This document shows, piece after piece, positions 1-13,006 of a stretch of 64,000 nt of DNA. A program made the position numbers and the translations under genes. The stretch is from positions 1,111,274,069 through 1,111,338,068 of the forward strand of contig NC_056733.1 of the NCBI RefSeq assembly GCF_019279795.1. The letters run 5' to 3'. Numbering within the stretch: position 1 is the stretch's first letter; every line of letters begins with the position of its first letter. The stretch comes from Protopterus annectens (Eukaryota > Chordata > Ceratodontiformes > Protopteridae). The notes beneath the pieces were generated by a model. It saw nothing but the letters and a program-made list of their open reading frames with translations. It had not been told where the DNA came from and searched no databases.

Positions 1-1214
1 ACAGATATGGACATACCTCATTAAGATTTCTGTCCACGGCAGTCACAGAGAGGATGCTCTGTATCGTAAATTCTTTAAGTCACTTGCTAAGTTCTCATCT
101 GGCCATATATGGCCATGCCACTCTCCTTTCCCAGTGCTTTCTATCAGGCATTTGTATAATGGCCTTTTCGTTTCTGGTCTGTATAACTGGTGATACAGAG
201 ACAAGTGATAACTAATGCTATATATCAGTTATTCCTGCTTTGGACACTGTATTGGAACATATACTGACGTCACAATGTATGAATACATAAAAATGTAAGC
301 CTTCTCTTCTAGATTTAACATGAGTTCAAGCTTATTTTCTGTTCCCACTCAGCCATTCTAAATCTTTACAGTCCCTCCACAAAGTAGGAGGGAAGAAGGT
401 CTTGAACAACGGTTGGTCATCAAACAAAAAACATTTAATTAATTAGACCATGATCATAATAATGAGTTAAATAATAGTTTTAAATTTAAAAATATGAGCA
501 TAGTAAAGTATACTGCAATTTATGCTGCAAGTTTTATCATACTGTTTCTGTATATTTGTGTCTGTACTTCAGTTTATTAAAATCTAACTATCTTTAGAAA
601 TACATTATTTGCCTTTCTCCTAGATAATTGCTAAAAAGGATACTTGGACCATCTGATTTGCTTAATTAACGAATGAATAAATGAAGAAACTAACAAATTC
701 ATAATGTAAAACATAGCTGTGGACTTTCTAAACATGCCAAACTTACAAAGCTTATCTATATGAACTATTCTGTTGTAATAGCAATTTGATGTTAAAGTGT
801 ATTGTTACACTTTTCATACAGCTGTATTTTATAGTTAATTTCATTTGGGTATACACCTGATGTTAATGTTACAAGTGGTTTAAAAATAAAACAAATATTT
901 TGTCAGGTTTCTTGATGTTTTAGTTTCACTGTGAGCAGTTTTTCTTATGACTACACCTATAAAATGATGTCATTTTAAGTACTGGCAATGATTTACATAC
1001 ATCAAAGCATTATAAGTACTCAAAAGTAATATATAGCTTTGGGGAAAAGATACTCAGTAGCGTAGTAAGGGAAGACTGAGAGGGGCAACACTCCTGGTTC
1101 CAAAGTGTTGGGGGCATGATCAGCTGATTTTGATTGCTCTTTAATGGAATACCGGCTTTTAAAAGCCAGTATTGTATATGCAGTCAGTATTGTAGCACTT
1201 TGTGTGTAGTCAAA
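1..1214. other. A+T-rich unique DNA, no gene seen
   Basis: No long open frame, tRNA-like fold or transposon motif is visible. The sequence is A+T-rich with short poly-A and poly-T runs and looks like ordinary intergenic DNA. Confidence 0.5.
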
Positions 1215-1490
1215 TCTGTAGCAACTGCTTGCTATATTGCAGCAAACAGCTTGCTGCAGTTTGAAAGTACAGAAAAAATCTTTTTTTTTTAATTAAAACA
1301 TGAGCACTGTAGCGCTCCATGCAGGCATGGTATAAAATTGTAGCAACTGTTTGCTACATTTGTAGAAAACAGTTTGTTACAGTTTAAAAATATATTTTTT
1401 GACGAAAACATAATCCCTGAAGTGATCCATGCACACAGGGTATAAACTGTAACAGCTTGTTGCAAAAGGTTTGCTACAGTTTAAAAGACA
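1215..1490. repeat. Diverged tandem repeat, about 110-120 bp, 2-3 units
   Basis: The phrase GTAGCAACTG/TTTGCTAC and the following 'ATGAGCACTGTAGCGCTCCATGCA'-like block recur near 1218, 1338 and 1449. Each unit holds a short palindrome (GTAGCAAAC/GTTTGCTAC type), a T- or A-rich stretch and then a TGATCCATGCA-like motif. The units are clearly diverged, so the array is old. Confidence 0.5.
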
Positions 1491-2115
1491 ATTAAATCTG
1501 TTAAAGGAGGGGCTGGAGGGAGGTGCAGGCATGTTATGCATCTGGTCACCTGTTTGGTGTGCCAATAGAAAGAATGCCTGGATTTTTTTTTTCTGCTGGG
1601 GTGTATATCTAATGGTAATAAGCTGATCGCTTATGGCTTATTGCACTGAAGTTTTTTTTTTTCTTTACTTGAAGAGCTGAGGGGGTGGGGTGCTCATTCA
1701 TATCACTGGCCCAGGATGCTAAATTGAACCAATTACACTTCTGCAGATACTTACTTACATTATGTTTTTTATAATAAATCATCACAAGTGTTAATTAATT
1801 TTCAATGTAAGGTGCTTCACCTGTGAAACATAGCTGGCAACTTGTGTTACTAGAATATAAGACTTCCCTTTTGCTGCACACAGTATAGACAAATAGTTGT
1901 TTATACTGTAATGGAAGTACTAAGGCATTGTGGGTTCAGTCTTTCATGATGTCATGTCATGTCAGGAGCATTCAGTGCTAAGAATATTTTCAAGAGGCCA
2001 TCTTTATCAGCAAAATTAACTGCAAAATCATACTTGTTTTGCATCAAACACTGTAAAAATTTAATATTGCATATGGTAAGGCGTTTATTGCTAGGAGTAA
2101 AACGATAATATTAGT
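1491..2115. other. Unique A+T-rich DNA, no gene seen
   Basis: Two poly-T runs and scattered A+T-rich sequence are present. No coding or repeat structure was recognised. Confidence 0.4.
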
Positions 2116-2715
2116 TCTCATTTGGGACTAAAACCCAGGACCTCCAGCATACTGTGCTGGTCTCACTGCCTCTGGACCAGCAAATGCCTCTGCACAGGTG
2201 CTGTTTTCCCTCTAAAGCCTTATCCTTTCAGCTAGGAAATCCCAGGCATGGTGATCAATGTCAAATTACAAACAGCGAGAAAATCAACTGCTTAGGCACT
2301 GTTCGAATCATAATTATGAAAGAATATGATAAGCTCTCATTTAGGACCCGAACCATGATAAGCTCTCATTTAGGACCCGAACCAAGACCTCCATCATACT
2401 GTGCTGGTGCCACTGCCAATGGACCAATAATAGTTGGTCTGCATGTCCTGCCTGTGTTTGCATGGGTTTCCTCTGGGTGCTCCAGTTTCCTCCCACATTC
2501 TAAAGACATGCGTCTGGAGCATTTCTCCCTGGACCTCCACTGAAAATAAACTCTGTCCAAGTCAGATTTTCCCGGTCAAAAATGTTAAATAAATAAATTA
2601 ATAAATAAATAAATAGATAGCTTCTGGACAGATAGCTGCTGAATTTTCCTTGTAGACCCTAATCATTTCAGATAGGAACCCTCCAGGATGGTGAGGAAAG
2701 TCAAATTACAAACAC
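2116..2715. repeat. Duplicated SINE-like block with a SINE core between copies
   Basis: A block beginning CTCATTTGGGACTAAAACCC (2117) recurs at 2337 as CTCATTTAGGACCCGAACC. A second shared block, TCAAATTACAAAC with its upstream 45 bp, occurs at about 2227-2275 and again at 2666-2713. A 29-bp direct repeat (2317-2345 and 2355-2383) marks the join. On the minus strand the repeated part reads like a tRNA-derived SINE head, with a B-box-like GGTTCGGGTCC. Confidence 0.5.
2434..2625 (+). mobile_element. SINE core with L2-like 3' tail
   Basis: The segment has the same central block as the clearer SINEs at 13.0 and 24.3 kb: CTGCATGTCCTGCC, GGGTTTCCTCTGGGTGCTCC, then AAAGACATGC. It ends in a tail like that of the L2-like LINE at 28.3 kb (CACTGAAAATAAACT, then CCCGGTCAAAAATG and a TAAA-rich end). 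The head is not clear. It is an old, 5'-degraded copy. Confidence 0.65.
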
Positions 2716-2959
2716 AGACACAAACACACAGACACATGCACATGCATACATATGCATGCACACACTCACACATGCACAAAATACAGAGAGAGCCCTTTGA
2801 TCAGGCTCTTTTTGAATTGTAGAAGAGAGTTTATTTATATTTTCTATGGAATGTGTTGTGACTGGATCCATTATGAGAAAGAACAATATTTACTTCAACC
2901 TATGACCATAAAATAAGAACTTAATAAACTGCAATAATTAATTAATTCATTTGTTCTAG

Positions 2960-3095
2960 TCTCTGATTAAATGCTTAATCCAGTGGGGGACAACAGGGGA
3001 GCCGGAACCTATCATAGCACTAACTGTTTGCAAGACAGAATAAATAATCTTGAATGGAGAACCAAGCCATTGCAGGAAGTACACACTTATTCACA
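2960..3095. repeat. Old interspersed repeat fragment
   Basis: The string 'GAGCCGGAACCTATCATAGC' followed by a diverged 'CCATTGCAGGAAGTACACAC' resembles part of a common fish interspersed repeat. This is recognition from general knowledge of the family; no second copy is present in the window. Confidence 0.35.
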
Positions 3096-3099
3096 TTCA

Positions 3100-4085
3100 A
3101 AAAATAAAATATTCACAAAGGTGATGATGGCTTTCTTTCTTACTAAGTGATTTCAACAATTGTTAACTAGAATAAGCAGCAATATCATTAGAAGATCAAA
3201 AGCAGGTAAAATATGATTTAAGGGACTTGGGGTTGAGTGATCCTGAAGTTTTGCTGATAGGTCCTGAGATGTACCCTGAAACCCTGACTCTTGGGTTCAG
3301 TTCCTGATGTACCTCTGATATAACCATGAAATGTTGCTGAGAAGGCAGACCAAAAATGAGTATATGTATCATGAAAAGTGTTTTATTAATTTTAAGGTGA
3401 ATGTGTTAATGATCTTTTCAATGACCTGCTGGTTCATGAATATCTATGAAATTGTTAGGTACCAAGAAATGTGTACATCTGGCAACTTCCTAGTCTGTTT
3501 GTGACATATAATGTTATGTTATTTTAAAATTTGACAAATTGTGCTGTTTAAAGATTTATTACTGTATGACAAATTTCATACCATTTTAAATAAAGATGTT
3601 TTCTTTCATTTTTTTGTGACATTCTCAATGTCTAGAAACTTATATCTACAAAGAAACTAGAAGCTAGTATGATAGCAGGCAAAAGGAAGCATTTATCATA
3701 ATTATCTTTTATTTATATAGTAATTTGATATTTTTAGAAATTGCATGCATATAAGTGGCAACTTGTTAATCGGAACTATCTTGCACACAAATTATGAAGT
3801 TAAATATGACCAAAGTAATCCAGAAACATATAAAATTATTGAGAAGAACCACAGCACTCATCTATTCTGCATGCTGGCATTTCCCAGTGTACAGGAGGAC
3901 TTCTCGTATTATATGATGCTAGGAATGGCATCAGCATTAACATGGCAGCATGTATTTGTGATTATATTCAGAGTTATTGTTTGGGATGTTATGTGGCATC
4001 ACCATTTACATATGACATCACCATTTACACTAATGATGCATCAGCTAGCAGCTAACATACCACCCCCTCCATAACCATGATATTG
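3100..4085. other. Unique A+T-rich DNA, no gene supported
   Basis: A 109-codon open frame runs from 3745 to 4074, but it has no recognisable motif, low-complexity composition and no relatives that I know. I treat it as chance. The rest is A+T-rich with no repeat signature. Confidence 0.4.
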
Positions 4086-4089
4086 TACC

Positions 4090-4570
4090 TTTTGGGGACA
4101 AAGACTCCATGCCAGAGTTAGCAGACATTGCTACCCACACACAGAATTAAGTGAAATGTATGAAACAGGTATTTCAGTGGATGCAAAGGTTTGTGTAGCA
4201 TTAACCACTCTTGCTACAAGGACCTTTCGTGTCTGACGGGGACACATTAGTAGAGTTTCAGAGGTATTAGCTTCATGAATTCTTCATCAGTTCCTTAACA
4301 TGATACTGCTGTATATGGAGGAATATTTCTGTTTTTTTTGGGGACAACAGAGGAAAGAACCACCTCTGTGCATGCATTCTATGATATAACCCATTTCTCA
4401 GAGGTCCTGAGGGTTACTGACTTCATCTACATTGGCATGAAGGCCCACCTGCTTCACATAGCATCCTGTATATGAGCTGGAAGGTCCTTGTCTCATTGAT
4501 TGCCAGGTAGTGTGCAATACACAGGATATATTCAGTGTGTCTGTGAACCATACAGTCATTTTCTGTCATA
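4090..4570 (-). mobile_element. Possible Penelope-like element 3' relic
   Basis: Read on the minus strand, the segment contains CTGATGA (4290-4284) and, 24 nt later, GAAAC (4259-4255). These are spaced as in the hammerhead-like motifs found in Penelope-like elements. No GIY-YIG or RT motif could be read. The assignment rests on this motif alone and is weak. Confidence 0.2.
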
Positions 4571-4572
4571 CC

Positions 4573-4575
4573 CAC

Positions 4576-4636
<61 letters not shown>
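4573..4636. repeat. (TA)n microsatellite
   Basis: About 30 TA units. The run lies inside, or truncates, the RT region of the adjacent minus-strand CR1 relic. Confidence 0.95.
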
Positions 4637-4638
<2 letters not shown>

Positions 4639-4639
4639 C

Positions 4640-6690
4640 TGCCCTAATCAGACTCATGGATTTCCAGATCAGATTTATAAGGCTGATAGGTCTTAAGTTC
4701 CCAGAGCCTTCCTATCCTTGAGGGGCAATACTGTAACAATGTTGTGGGATTCAGGACTCCTGTAGATAAACAGCTTAAGGAGGGGATCCTGTGAGCATCT
4801 GTTTGATACTATTAATTAGACAACCAGGTCTATTATCCTGACCAATGGAAGAAGCGTTTTTGATCTTTGAAACAACTTAAGGACATGCTCCTTAGCAGTG
4901 GTAGGGATGGAATAGGAGTTTAGGAGGTTAATGGGTGAAGGTGACAGCAAACTCATTTACCAATATATATGAATGTTCTTTGGGTATGAGTGGGAAGACC
5001 CATTGTGCGAAAGTTCAAGATGATGTTGTGAATTATTTCTTGCTTTTCTAACACAGCTGATGAAGGATTACTAGTCATTCCTTGCCTCAGATCCTAGTCT
5101 CAGTTCATGGGATGCTTTTTGCTGCTTCTTCTTGTGACCTTCAGTTTCTTATTGAGGTATTTTTCTGCTCTTCTCATGTTGAAGAGTTCTAGTCTGACTT
5201 GGTAATTTCCTTTTGTTATGCAGTTTGTTTATTTTGACTGACCATCAAGCTGGTTTATTTTTGAATTTCCCAATGTATTTGATTATAGCAAGGAATGCTA
5301 GATCAATGCATTTATCTAAATGGGTATAAAATCCTTAGTGTTTCGACCTCATATCCTGGGTCATCTAGGAAATACTGTGGGTAAATGTAGAGGGTTTGTC
5401 GTATAATTGCATGAGGTTGGCCTTTCTGAAGTGTTTAATGAGGGTGTTGTTAGTTACTGGAGGAAGGGAAGGCCCAAGAGTAAAGGTGACAAGATGGTGG
5501 TATGTCTTTTCTGGTGAGGGGTAGACCAAAGGAATGGAACAGACATCAGCTGAGTTTGTGAGAACCAGGTTGAAAATGTTTCTGCCCCTGGTAGCTTTGA
5601 GGCCATTTTGACCCAGGGAATTTTTCTTTGCCTGATCCACAAATTGTGCATGTCTTAAGTTGGAAGTGTAGGTCCTGCAACTATCAATCTGATGTCACCA
5701 AGGATTAATGAGATGTTCTAAAAGAAATGTCTGCTAGGAAAGCCAGGAAATTTGCATAATCATCTGGGGGCATAGAGGGGATCAATAAAAAGCAATAAGC
5801 TGAAAGTCTGACTTACTTAAGGTAAGCAGAAGTTGTGAGAGTTGACTGTGGGAGTTTCTTGGTATATGTCTAGAAGAGATACAGTCACTGACAAACGCCG
5901 TGATTCCACACTGCAGTTTCCAATAGGTCTAAAATCATGATACAGAGAAAATTCAGGCATTGAGGGAGTGTGTTCTTTTCATTTGAGCCATTTCTCTATA
6001 ACTACAAATACAAGGACGCATTCCAAATGGAGAAGTGCTTGAAGATCAGGTGGTTTGTTGTTAAGACTCGTACTATTGAGAAGAGGATTCTTAGTGTTGT
6101 CCAGTTTGGGATTAGATGTGTTGCCTAAGCTGGGGTGTTTATTAGATAAACCAGGCTTAAAAATGGCACAATGGATGCAGTAAGGGCTTTAGCTACTAAA
6201 CAGAAACATTTGAGTGAGAGAAGGAGGCAAACATTTGTAAAGTAAGTTTGACTCCTGATCATCTCGTCCCAGGCCAATGAATGTTGGATCCCCCTGGAAT
6301 GACACCAGCTGCTAAGCCAGTTGTTGAAACCAATTATCTTTTCCTGCCATTTATTTTCATTGAAGGTATGATTTCACTCAGAACCAAAGTTTTACCTTGT
6401 CTAACACTTACATAGCAAGTTCCAGCATGTCCCTCTGCATGTCCCTTAGCATTTTGTGAACCAAGCCATTTACTCCCACATGGACTGCTATCATATCATA
6501 GTCATGCTTACAGGTAAAAAGGGTCATGAGTGCCCTTGATCAGTCAGAAGTCCTAGCTCCTTACCGACAGCTGACTGTAAGCCTATCCTTGCCTAACATG
6601 GTCAGCATGGAATTTGTATGTCTAACAATGGGGTCACCAATCACTAGACCATTCCCAGAAGCCGGTTTCTGAGTGATAAATATGAGAAAG
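4640..6690 (-). mobile_element. CR1-like LINE relic (ORF1 esterase, endonuclease, RT start)
   Basis: A decayed copy of the same family as the LINE at 31.2-34.4 kb. On the minus strand, 6690-6430 encodes the ORF1 esterase region: a GDPIVRHT block in place of the usual GDSIVRH, and an AVHVGVNG block III. Downstream, 5640-5400 reads TRGRNIFNLVLTNS and then YHHLVTFTLG, the C-terminal endonuclease motifs of CR1/L2 ORF2. At 5260-5130 lies the basic WSVKINKLHNKRK-type linker, and near 4710-4660 the NLRPISLINLI motif that opens the RT domain. Many stops and frameshifts interrupt it. The RT catalytic core and the 3' end are missing beyond the (TA)n run. Confidence 0.75.
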
Positions 6691-7352
6691 GTTCATTGTC
6701 AAAGATGTGATGAAATGGAGCTATATGAAGTAGATGCACTGGCAGGGCATTTGCTGATACATAAACTTAGGAGTTCTAGGAGGCTTTTGTAAGGATATTT
6801 AATGGCATCAGAGTAAGGCATTTTTGTGTGGTCTGTATGATGCTGTTGCATTTGTATAGTTAGAAATGTGATGCTCGATGTGTGATGTATGCTGAGAGTT
6901 GGATGATTTCAAGTTCGCTAGGTATTTGCAATTCTCTCAGATAAAATCGACACATTTGAGCAGAAGTTCTACTATAACCAAGAGAAACTATCTAAAATAT
7001 CACCTGATTAAAACACCACACTGCAGGTAGTCCCCAACACTTGGCATCATCATAGATGATTCACAAAAATTTGACATACGTAATCAAAATATGATCAGAA
7101 AGGCCAATGTGAAACTAGGCCTCCTTTACAAAGTATCCCTTACCTGACCCATTCACTCTAGAAAAACAACAGCTGCTACTTTCCTTCCATCTGTTGTCTC
7201 TTATGCTTCTTTTATATTCATGAATGTCAACTCAGCACTTTTGCAAAATTAGCAACCAACCTACCTAGTAAAGCACACCATTGCTTAGCTGTCTTTCAAT
7301 TAATCTGGTTGGAATTCCCTAACTTCCTAAGCTATGAGAAACTCAAGAATAA

Positions 7353-7482
7353 CTTACAGTATCCCCCATTACCCAGACAAATGTCCCACACTGAAATGTG
7401 TCATTATCTGGTGCTCACTTACAGTACCCCCCATTACTCAGTTGAATGTTCTACACTGAAATGTGCCATTATCTGGTACTCT
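7353..7482. repeat. 65-bp tandem duplication
   Basis: Two copies, beginning CTTACAGTATCCCCCATTAC (7353) and CTTACAGTACCCCCCATTAC (7418), each run through an ACTGAAATGTG and a CATTATCTGGT block. They differ at several positions. Confidence 0.75.
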
Positions 7483-7889
7483 CCACATAGACTTCTTCGA
7501 TCTCAGGACAAGTATTTTGCCCAACCTCAGAAAATCAGTAACAAAATACTGTATTGTATAGTCTGCCTCTGTCACAAAATGTTGGTACATTGTTCCACTA
7601 AAAACAATACAAAATATTAATCAAAAGCTCTTAAAAGTTAGCCTGGTAACTAATTTCCTTAACCACAAATCATGTCCATGCTCTCCCACTGCATGTATAA
7701 ACATAAATTTATAAGACTTGTACAATAATGTGCTATTCTACTATCATACTTAAATCTTCATTCAGAATCATGACCCAGTAGAATAGACATACCGCTTACT
7801 CATTAAATAAACATGGTCATGTATCCATCAATCCACCAACCAAAAGCTGTACTGTGTAGTATTCCACTACAGCCAAAGGTATTTTATGT

Positions 7890-8055
7890 GTGCAACCCAT
7901 TTACAAGGTGGCATCCATTTACAACATGGCATCTATTTACAAGACGGCATCCATTTACAATAAGATGGCATCCATTTACAGCAAGATGGCATCCATTTAC
8001 AAGATGGCACCCATTTACAGGATGGCATCCATTTACAAGATGGCATCCATTTAAT
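7890..8055. repeat. Minisatellite, 18-21 bp unit (CATCCATTTACAAGATGG)
   Basis: Nine or so copies of a unit close to CATCCATTTACAAGATGG, with a few 3-bp insertions (AATAAG or GCAAG before ATGG). Unit lengths are mostly multiples of three, so an open frame runs through the array by chance. Confidence 0.9.
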
Positions 8056-8430
8056 TGCTTTGTTTAATATAAATGCAAATGAGTAGGTAGAATGTGAGTA
8101 ATACTACTACTACTACTATTAATACTAACTACAATGAATTATGGGTACCCTGAGACATCTGCCCTAACCATTCCCTACTGTATAGCTAATGCCCACTCCT
8201 CCTGTTATTAGCTTTTCTATTACAACTCTCAGTATTCTACAAATTCATCTCTCTTCACTCATGAAATTTCCCTCCATACTTGCATGTACTAGAGCCATTC
8301 TTTTGGCCGGACCACATTTGCCTCACCTATAACATCTGTATTATGCACTGTATGCCCCTGATCCTACTTGTTTTTACACTTCCTTGTAAACAGGTGTATT
8401 TGTTTTATACATATGTTATGCTATGTCACT

Positions 8431-8658
8431 TGTTGTGTCTTTCGGCTTTTCCCGGTTAGGGGTCGCCTCAGCGGAACTCCAGTCCGCTAATGATTGGCAG
8501 TAGATTTTATGCGCCGAGTTGCCAGCTCTGATGCACAACCTTCAACGAAGGTACACCCATTCATGCATGTCTCCACACAGAAGACGCTTTAGCTGAGAAT
8601 CGAACAGGACAACGTCTTACTGTGAGGCAACAACGCTACCGCAGCACCACCACCGCAT
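8431..8658 (-). mobile_element. tRNA-derived SINE with 19-bp target duplication
   Basis: On the minus strand the element starts GCGGTGGTGGTGCTGCGG, with a B box GTTCGATTC, then CAGCTAAAGCGTCTTCTGTG. It ends GGCGACCCCTAACCGGGAAA plus AGCCGAAAGA. This is the same head and tail as the SINEs at 13.0 and 24.3 kb, but the central core is shortened and altered. The flanks 8412-8430 and 8659-8677 are an identical 19-bp direct repeat (TATGTTATGCTATGTCACT), which marks a clean insertion into the older LINE 3' UTR. Confidence 0.85.
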
Positions 8659-8839
8659 TATGTTATGCTATGTCACTATACTGTATAATTTAGTTATACA
8701 TTTAATCTTAGTTTGCTTTTGTTACTATGCATGTATGTAACACAGGCTGGGCCTGCAAATGATGAAATCTGATCACTACTGTACCATGATAAACAAAAAT
8801 TAAATAATTAAAATTAAGTAAATACAAATGTTGAAGAGC

Positions 8840-9590
8840 AGGGTTTCTTGTGTCTCTTTAGAGCAGCAACACACAGTTCATTGCAGACAGTTCCTGTTTA
8901 GCGTTGACCAGTGCATACAGGTTTAGCCCTGTGCACAATCATGCTTAGAGCCTATAATATGAAGGAAGACAGTTTTGTAGTACTGACTTAGGGGAAAATT
9001 CCAAGTTGTGCACAGTATCCCTGTTCAGCTACACCACATGTAACAATGCAATCAGTGCTGCTTCACACAGTAAATAAAACACAGACAAAGAGAAGAAACC
9101 AATCAAAACAAGTGTAATTTGAGCCAGTAGTGTTCAGCTGCCTGGAAGTAACATCAAACTGTCTGCTCTCACTAAAATAACTATTTACTCTCTCCAAAAT
9201 GCCTCCCATACCAGGCCAGAACACACTATTTCTAAGTTAACTATAAATATAGTGACTGACATAAAAAAAAAACTCAGAACAGTTGAAAACGAACAAAACT
9301 AGCAAGGTAATTACATGTAATACAAAAATGTACTTTCCTGAAACTACTTTGCACGTCTTTCAGTGCATAAAGGCGCAGTTCTCTGCAGTCTTACTTTTAA
9401 AAACTCATTAGAGCATGCCAGCTGATATCAGCACAGTAGAATTTCACCTCAGTAGCATGCACAAGCTCAGAACTACTTTGCTTTTCTCTTATGCCACAAA
9501 AAGGTATTCAAATTCAAGGCAAATTCATTAAAATCTTCTTGAAATAATACAGGCACTATTAATATATATAAATATTAACCAAAATCCAGC
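8840..9590. other. Unique DNA, no gene seen
   Basis: No coding frame, tandem repeat or transposon motif was recognised. Confidence 0.4.
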
Positions 9591-9895
9591 AAAAGATACT
9601 TTCTCCCTCCCCCTCCCTAAACCTAAAAATAAAATCACCTTCTCCTTCCTGTCCACAATCATACCCTAAACCCCAAATTCCTGTCTTCTCCATAAACCTA
9701 AACCTAAAATTACTTTCCCCGTCCTATTCACGATCACTCCCTAAACTTAAAATTCCTGTCCCCTTGTCTAACTCTAAAGTTCCTATTTCTCCCCAAAACT
9801 AAAGTCTCTGTCCCTCTCCCTAAACCTAAAGTCCATGCTCCACTCACCTTTAGCCTCTATAAACCTAAAAGCACTCTTCCACCTCCCCTTTCACA
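9590..9895. repeat. Degenerate pyrimidine-rich repeat with CCCTAAACCTAAA motifs
   Basis: CCCTAAACCTAAAA-type phrases recur at about 9615, 9663, 9702, 9752 and 9815, separated by C/T-rich spacers such as TCCCTGTCC. The spacing is irregular (about 40-60 bp). It looks like a decayed minisatellite; it is not a telomere array. Confidence 0.5.
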
Positions 9896-9899
9896 TTTA

Positions 9900-10890
9900 C
9901 CTGCATCTGTGGGTCTGCATGTGTCTCCTAGGACATAACAGATGGTGAGGTGGTTACATTGTTAAACTCAAGTTTGACTTCACATGGGGGGGGGGGATAT
10001 GGCTGTTTGACTCCCTGGCTATGAGTTATTGCAATTCGAGCAGCTGGGGCTTGAGTGGCTGTACAGATTCCCAGATACATTAATATCTATTTAAAATGGA
10101 AGCATATTTTACTTGAATTATCTGCAATAAAACATCTAAAAAATAATTAAACTACTGTTTCTAGTACTTGGAAATATTCCAGCAAAAGTGTTAAAACTTT
10201 AAAAGATATACAACACAGAACTTAATGAAAAAGTAAAATGGACATAACAGATACTAAAAAAGAACCTGAATTAAATATTTTTGCAAGGGGATTAGACTCC
10301 ACATTGTAGGGACTGTGCCACCAAATGCCACCATATTTAATATTCTAAATTCAAGGTTGTGTTCTCTGCACGTAATTGGAGAACTTGTTTTTTATTTCCT
10401 AGCAAACCAAAATGTGCCCTATATATGCCCAACATTCTCTGAAATTCAGAAAAGGTTGCCACAAGCTGTAAACCATACCACAAGCAACCAGCCCCTGGTG
10501 GTTATCCTTTTTGATTCATAGACAGGGTTGCAGCAGTGTTTTATGGCCAGAAGAATCACCACATTGATCTGTCCCACTGGCCACACTGTAGGATAATGAG
10601 GCATTCCAAGAGAGAGTCAATAATGCTAATTAGCCATGTGCTATCCCTTGGAAATATCTGTGCAAGTGATTTATGCAGTGTACATAAGCAGACAGTGTAA
10701 ATCAACATGGCCATTTGTGATATTTAACTCCGACAAAATACTGTGCCCCCATCATACGTAACATGGGAGACTGCATAGCAGGTACATTTAGTGAAGTTTA
10801 GCAGAGTGGTAGTGGTGGGGTGTCTGCGACTGTGTATATGTATGTGGCAGAATGTATGCATGCCTACAGGATTATGAATAGGCTAGTACG
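9900..10890. other. Unique DNA; 10.54-10.74 kb possible conserved non-coding stretch
   Basis: There is no gene. A G-run (9986-9994) is present. The part at 10540-10740 has mixed composition, no repeat signature and motifs such as ATGCTAATTAGC (homeodomain-type core). That is the look of conserved regulatory DNA, but conservation cannot be judged from one sequence. Confidence 0.3.
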
Positions 10891-10891
10891 A

Positions 10892-12240
<1,349 letters not shown>

Positions 12241-12249
12241 CTGTACCTA

Positions 12250-12665
12250 GCCAATCACTGGCTTTGCTCCTGCCATACTTCCGGCTAATTCTTTCTACCT
12301 CCCTAACTACATCACTCCTTTCTGCTCCTCCTAACTCTAGCCCTTATCCTGTTCCTTCTATCCTCCCTGCCTTCCCCTTTATCTCTATGAGGATTTGCTT
12401 ATATTTTACATCTTCTCTCTGGTGCAGTGTTCGACATGGGTTCATATGAACCATTGCTCATAACTGTACATGTAATGCTTCACTAAATGTATTGTGCACA
12501 CTATTTGAATTTGTATTTGTTTTGTATATAATTTTTATTGTTAGCACTGTTAGCATCGTTACTGTTTTGGAGCTTTCCTCCCAGGGCCTCTGCTGAAAAC
12601 AGGCTCCTGGCCCAGTTGCACATTACCCGGTTAACAAATGTAATAAATAAATAAACAAATAAACA
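12250..12665 (+). mobile_element. L2-like LINE 3' end fragment
   Basis: The segment ends with GGGCCTCTGCTGAAAACAGG, then CCCGGTTAACAAATG and (TAAA)n-type tail (12630-12665). This matches, in the opposite orientation, the 3' terminus of the L2-like LINE at 28.3 kb. The upstream C/T-rich part is taken as 3' UTR. No RT codons are left. Confidence 0.65.
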
Positions 12666-12720
12666 AATGTTGTATACCATTATGACATAGCAAAAAGGTG
12701 AAGAGTGCTACATCTGGATT

Positions 12721-12815
12721 TGATATTCGTTACTGGATCCTGATTTAGAAAAATATTTGTTACTGGATCCTGATTTAGAAACATGTTCGTTACTGGATCC
12801 TGATTTAGAAACGTG
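12721..12815. repeat. 30-bp tandem repeat, 3 copies
   Basis: The unit TTACTGGATCCTGATTTAGA plus ten variable bases occurs three times with a period of exactly 30 bp. Copies differ at two to three positions each and contain a BamHI-type GGATCC palindrome. Confidence 0.92.
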
Positions 12816-13006
12816 TAGCATGCACCCAATATTGATGTCCCAGAGGACTCAGTCAGTGTAACCTTTGTCTTACCACATCCTGCTATGACCCTATTTTAAC
12901 AGTCAGCTTATATCCAATGAAAGCAGTAAAAAAGAATTATATGGTCTTTCTAACATGTTAACATACAAAAGCTCCATTAATAGCTACAATTATATGTTAC
13001 ACACAG

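Larger units (their letters stand above)
6990..8830 (+). mobile_element. L2/CR1-group LINE relic, RT C-terminus and 3' end
   Basis: At 7036-7140 the plus strand reads LGIIIDDSQKFDIRNQN followed by KLGLLYKV. This matches the LLDVIVDNNLKFDVHIN...KLGFLYRI block of the L2-like LINE at 29 kb, so it is the region after the RT palm. A long, stop-filled C-terminal and 3' UTR stretch follows. It ends near 8745-8830 with GGGCCTGCAAATGATGAAAT and an AAATTAAAT-rich tail. The copy contains a 65-bp duplication, a minisatellite and a SINE that splits the 3' UTR. It is 5'-truncated. Confidence 0.6.

Noticed and set aside
3745..4074. 109-codon open frame as a host exon
   Set aside because: No domain, no splice context that stands out, and A+T-rich neighbours; most likely chance.
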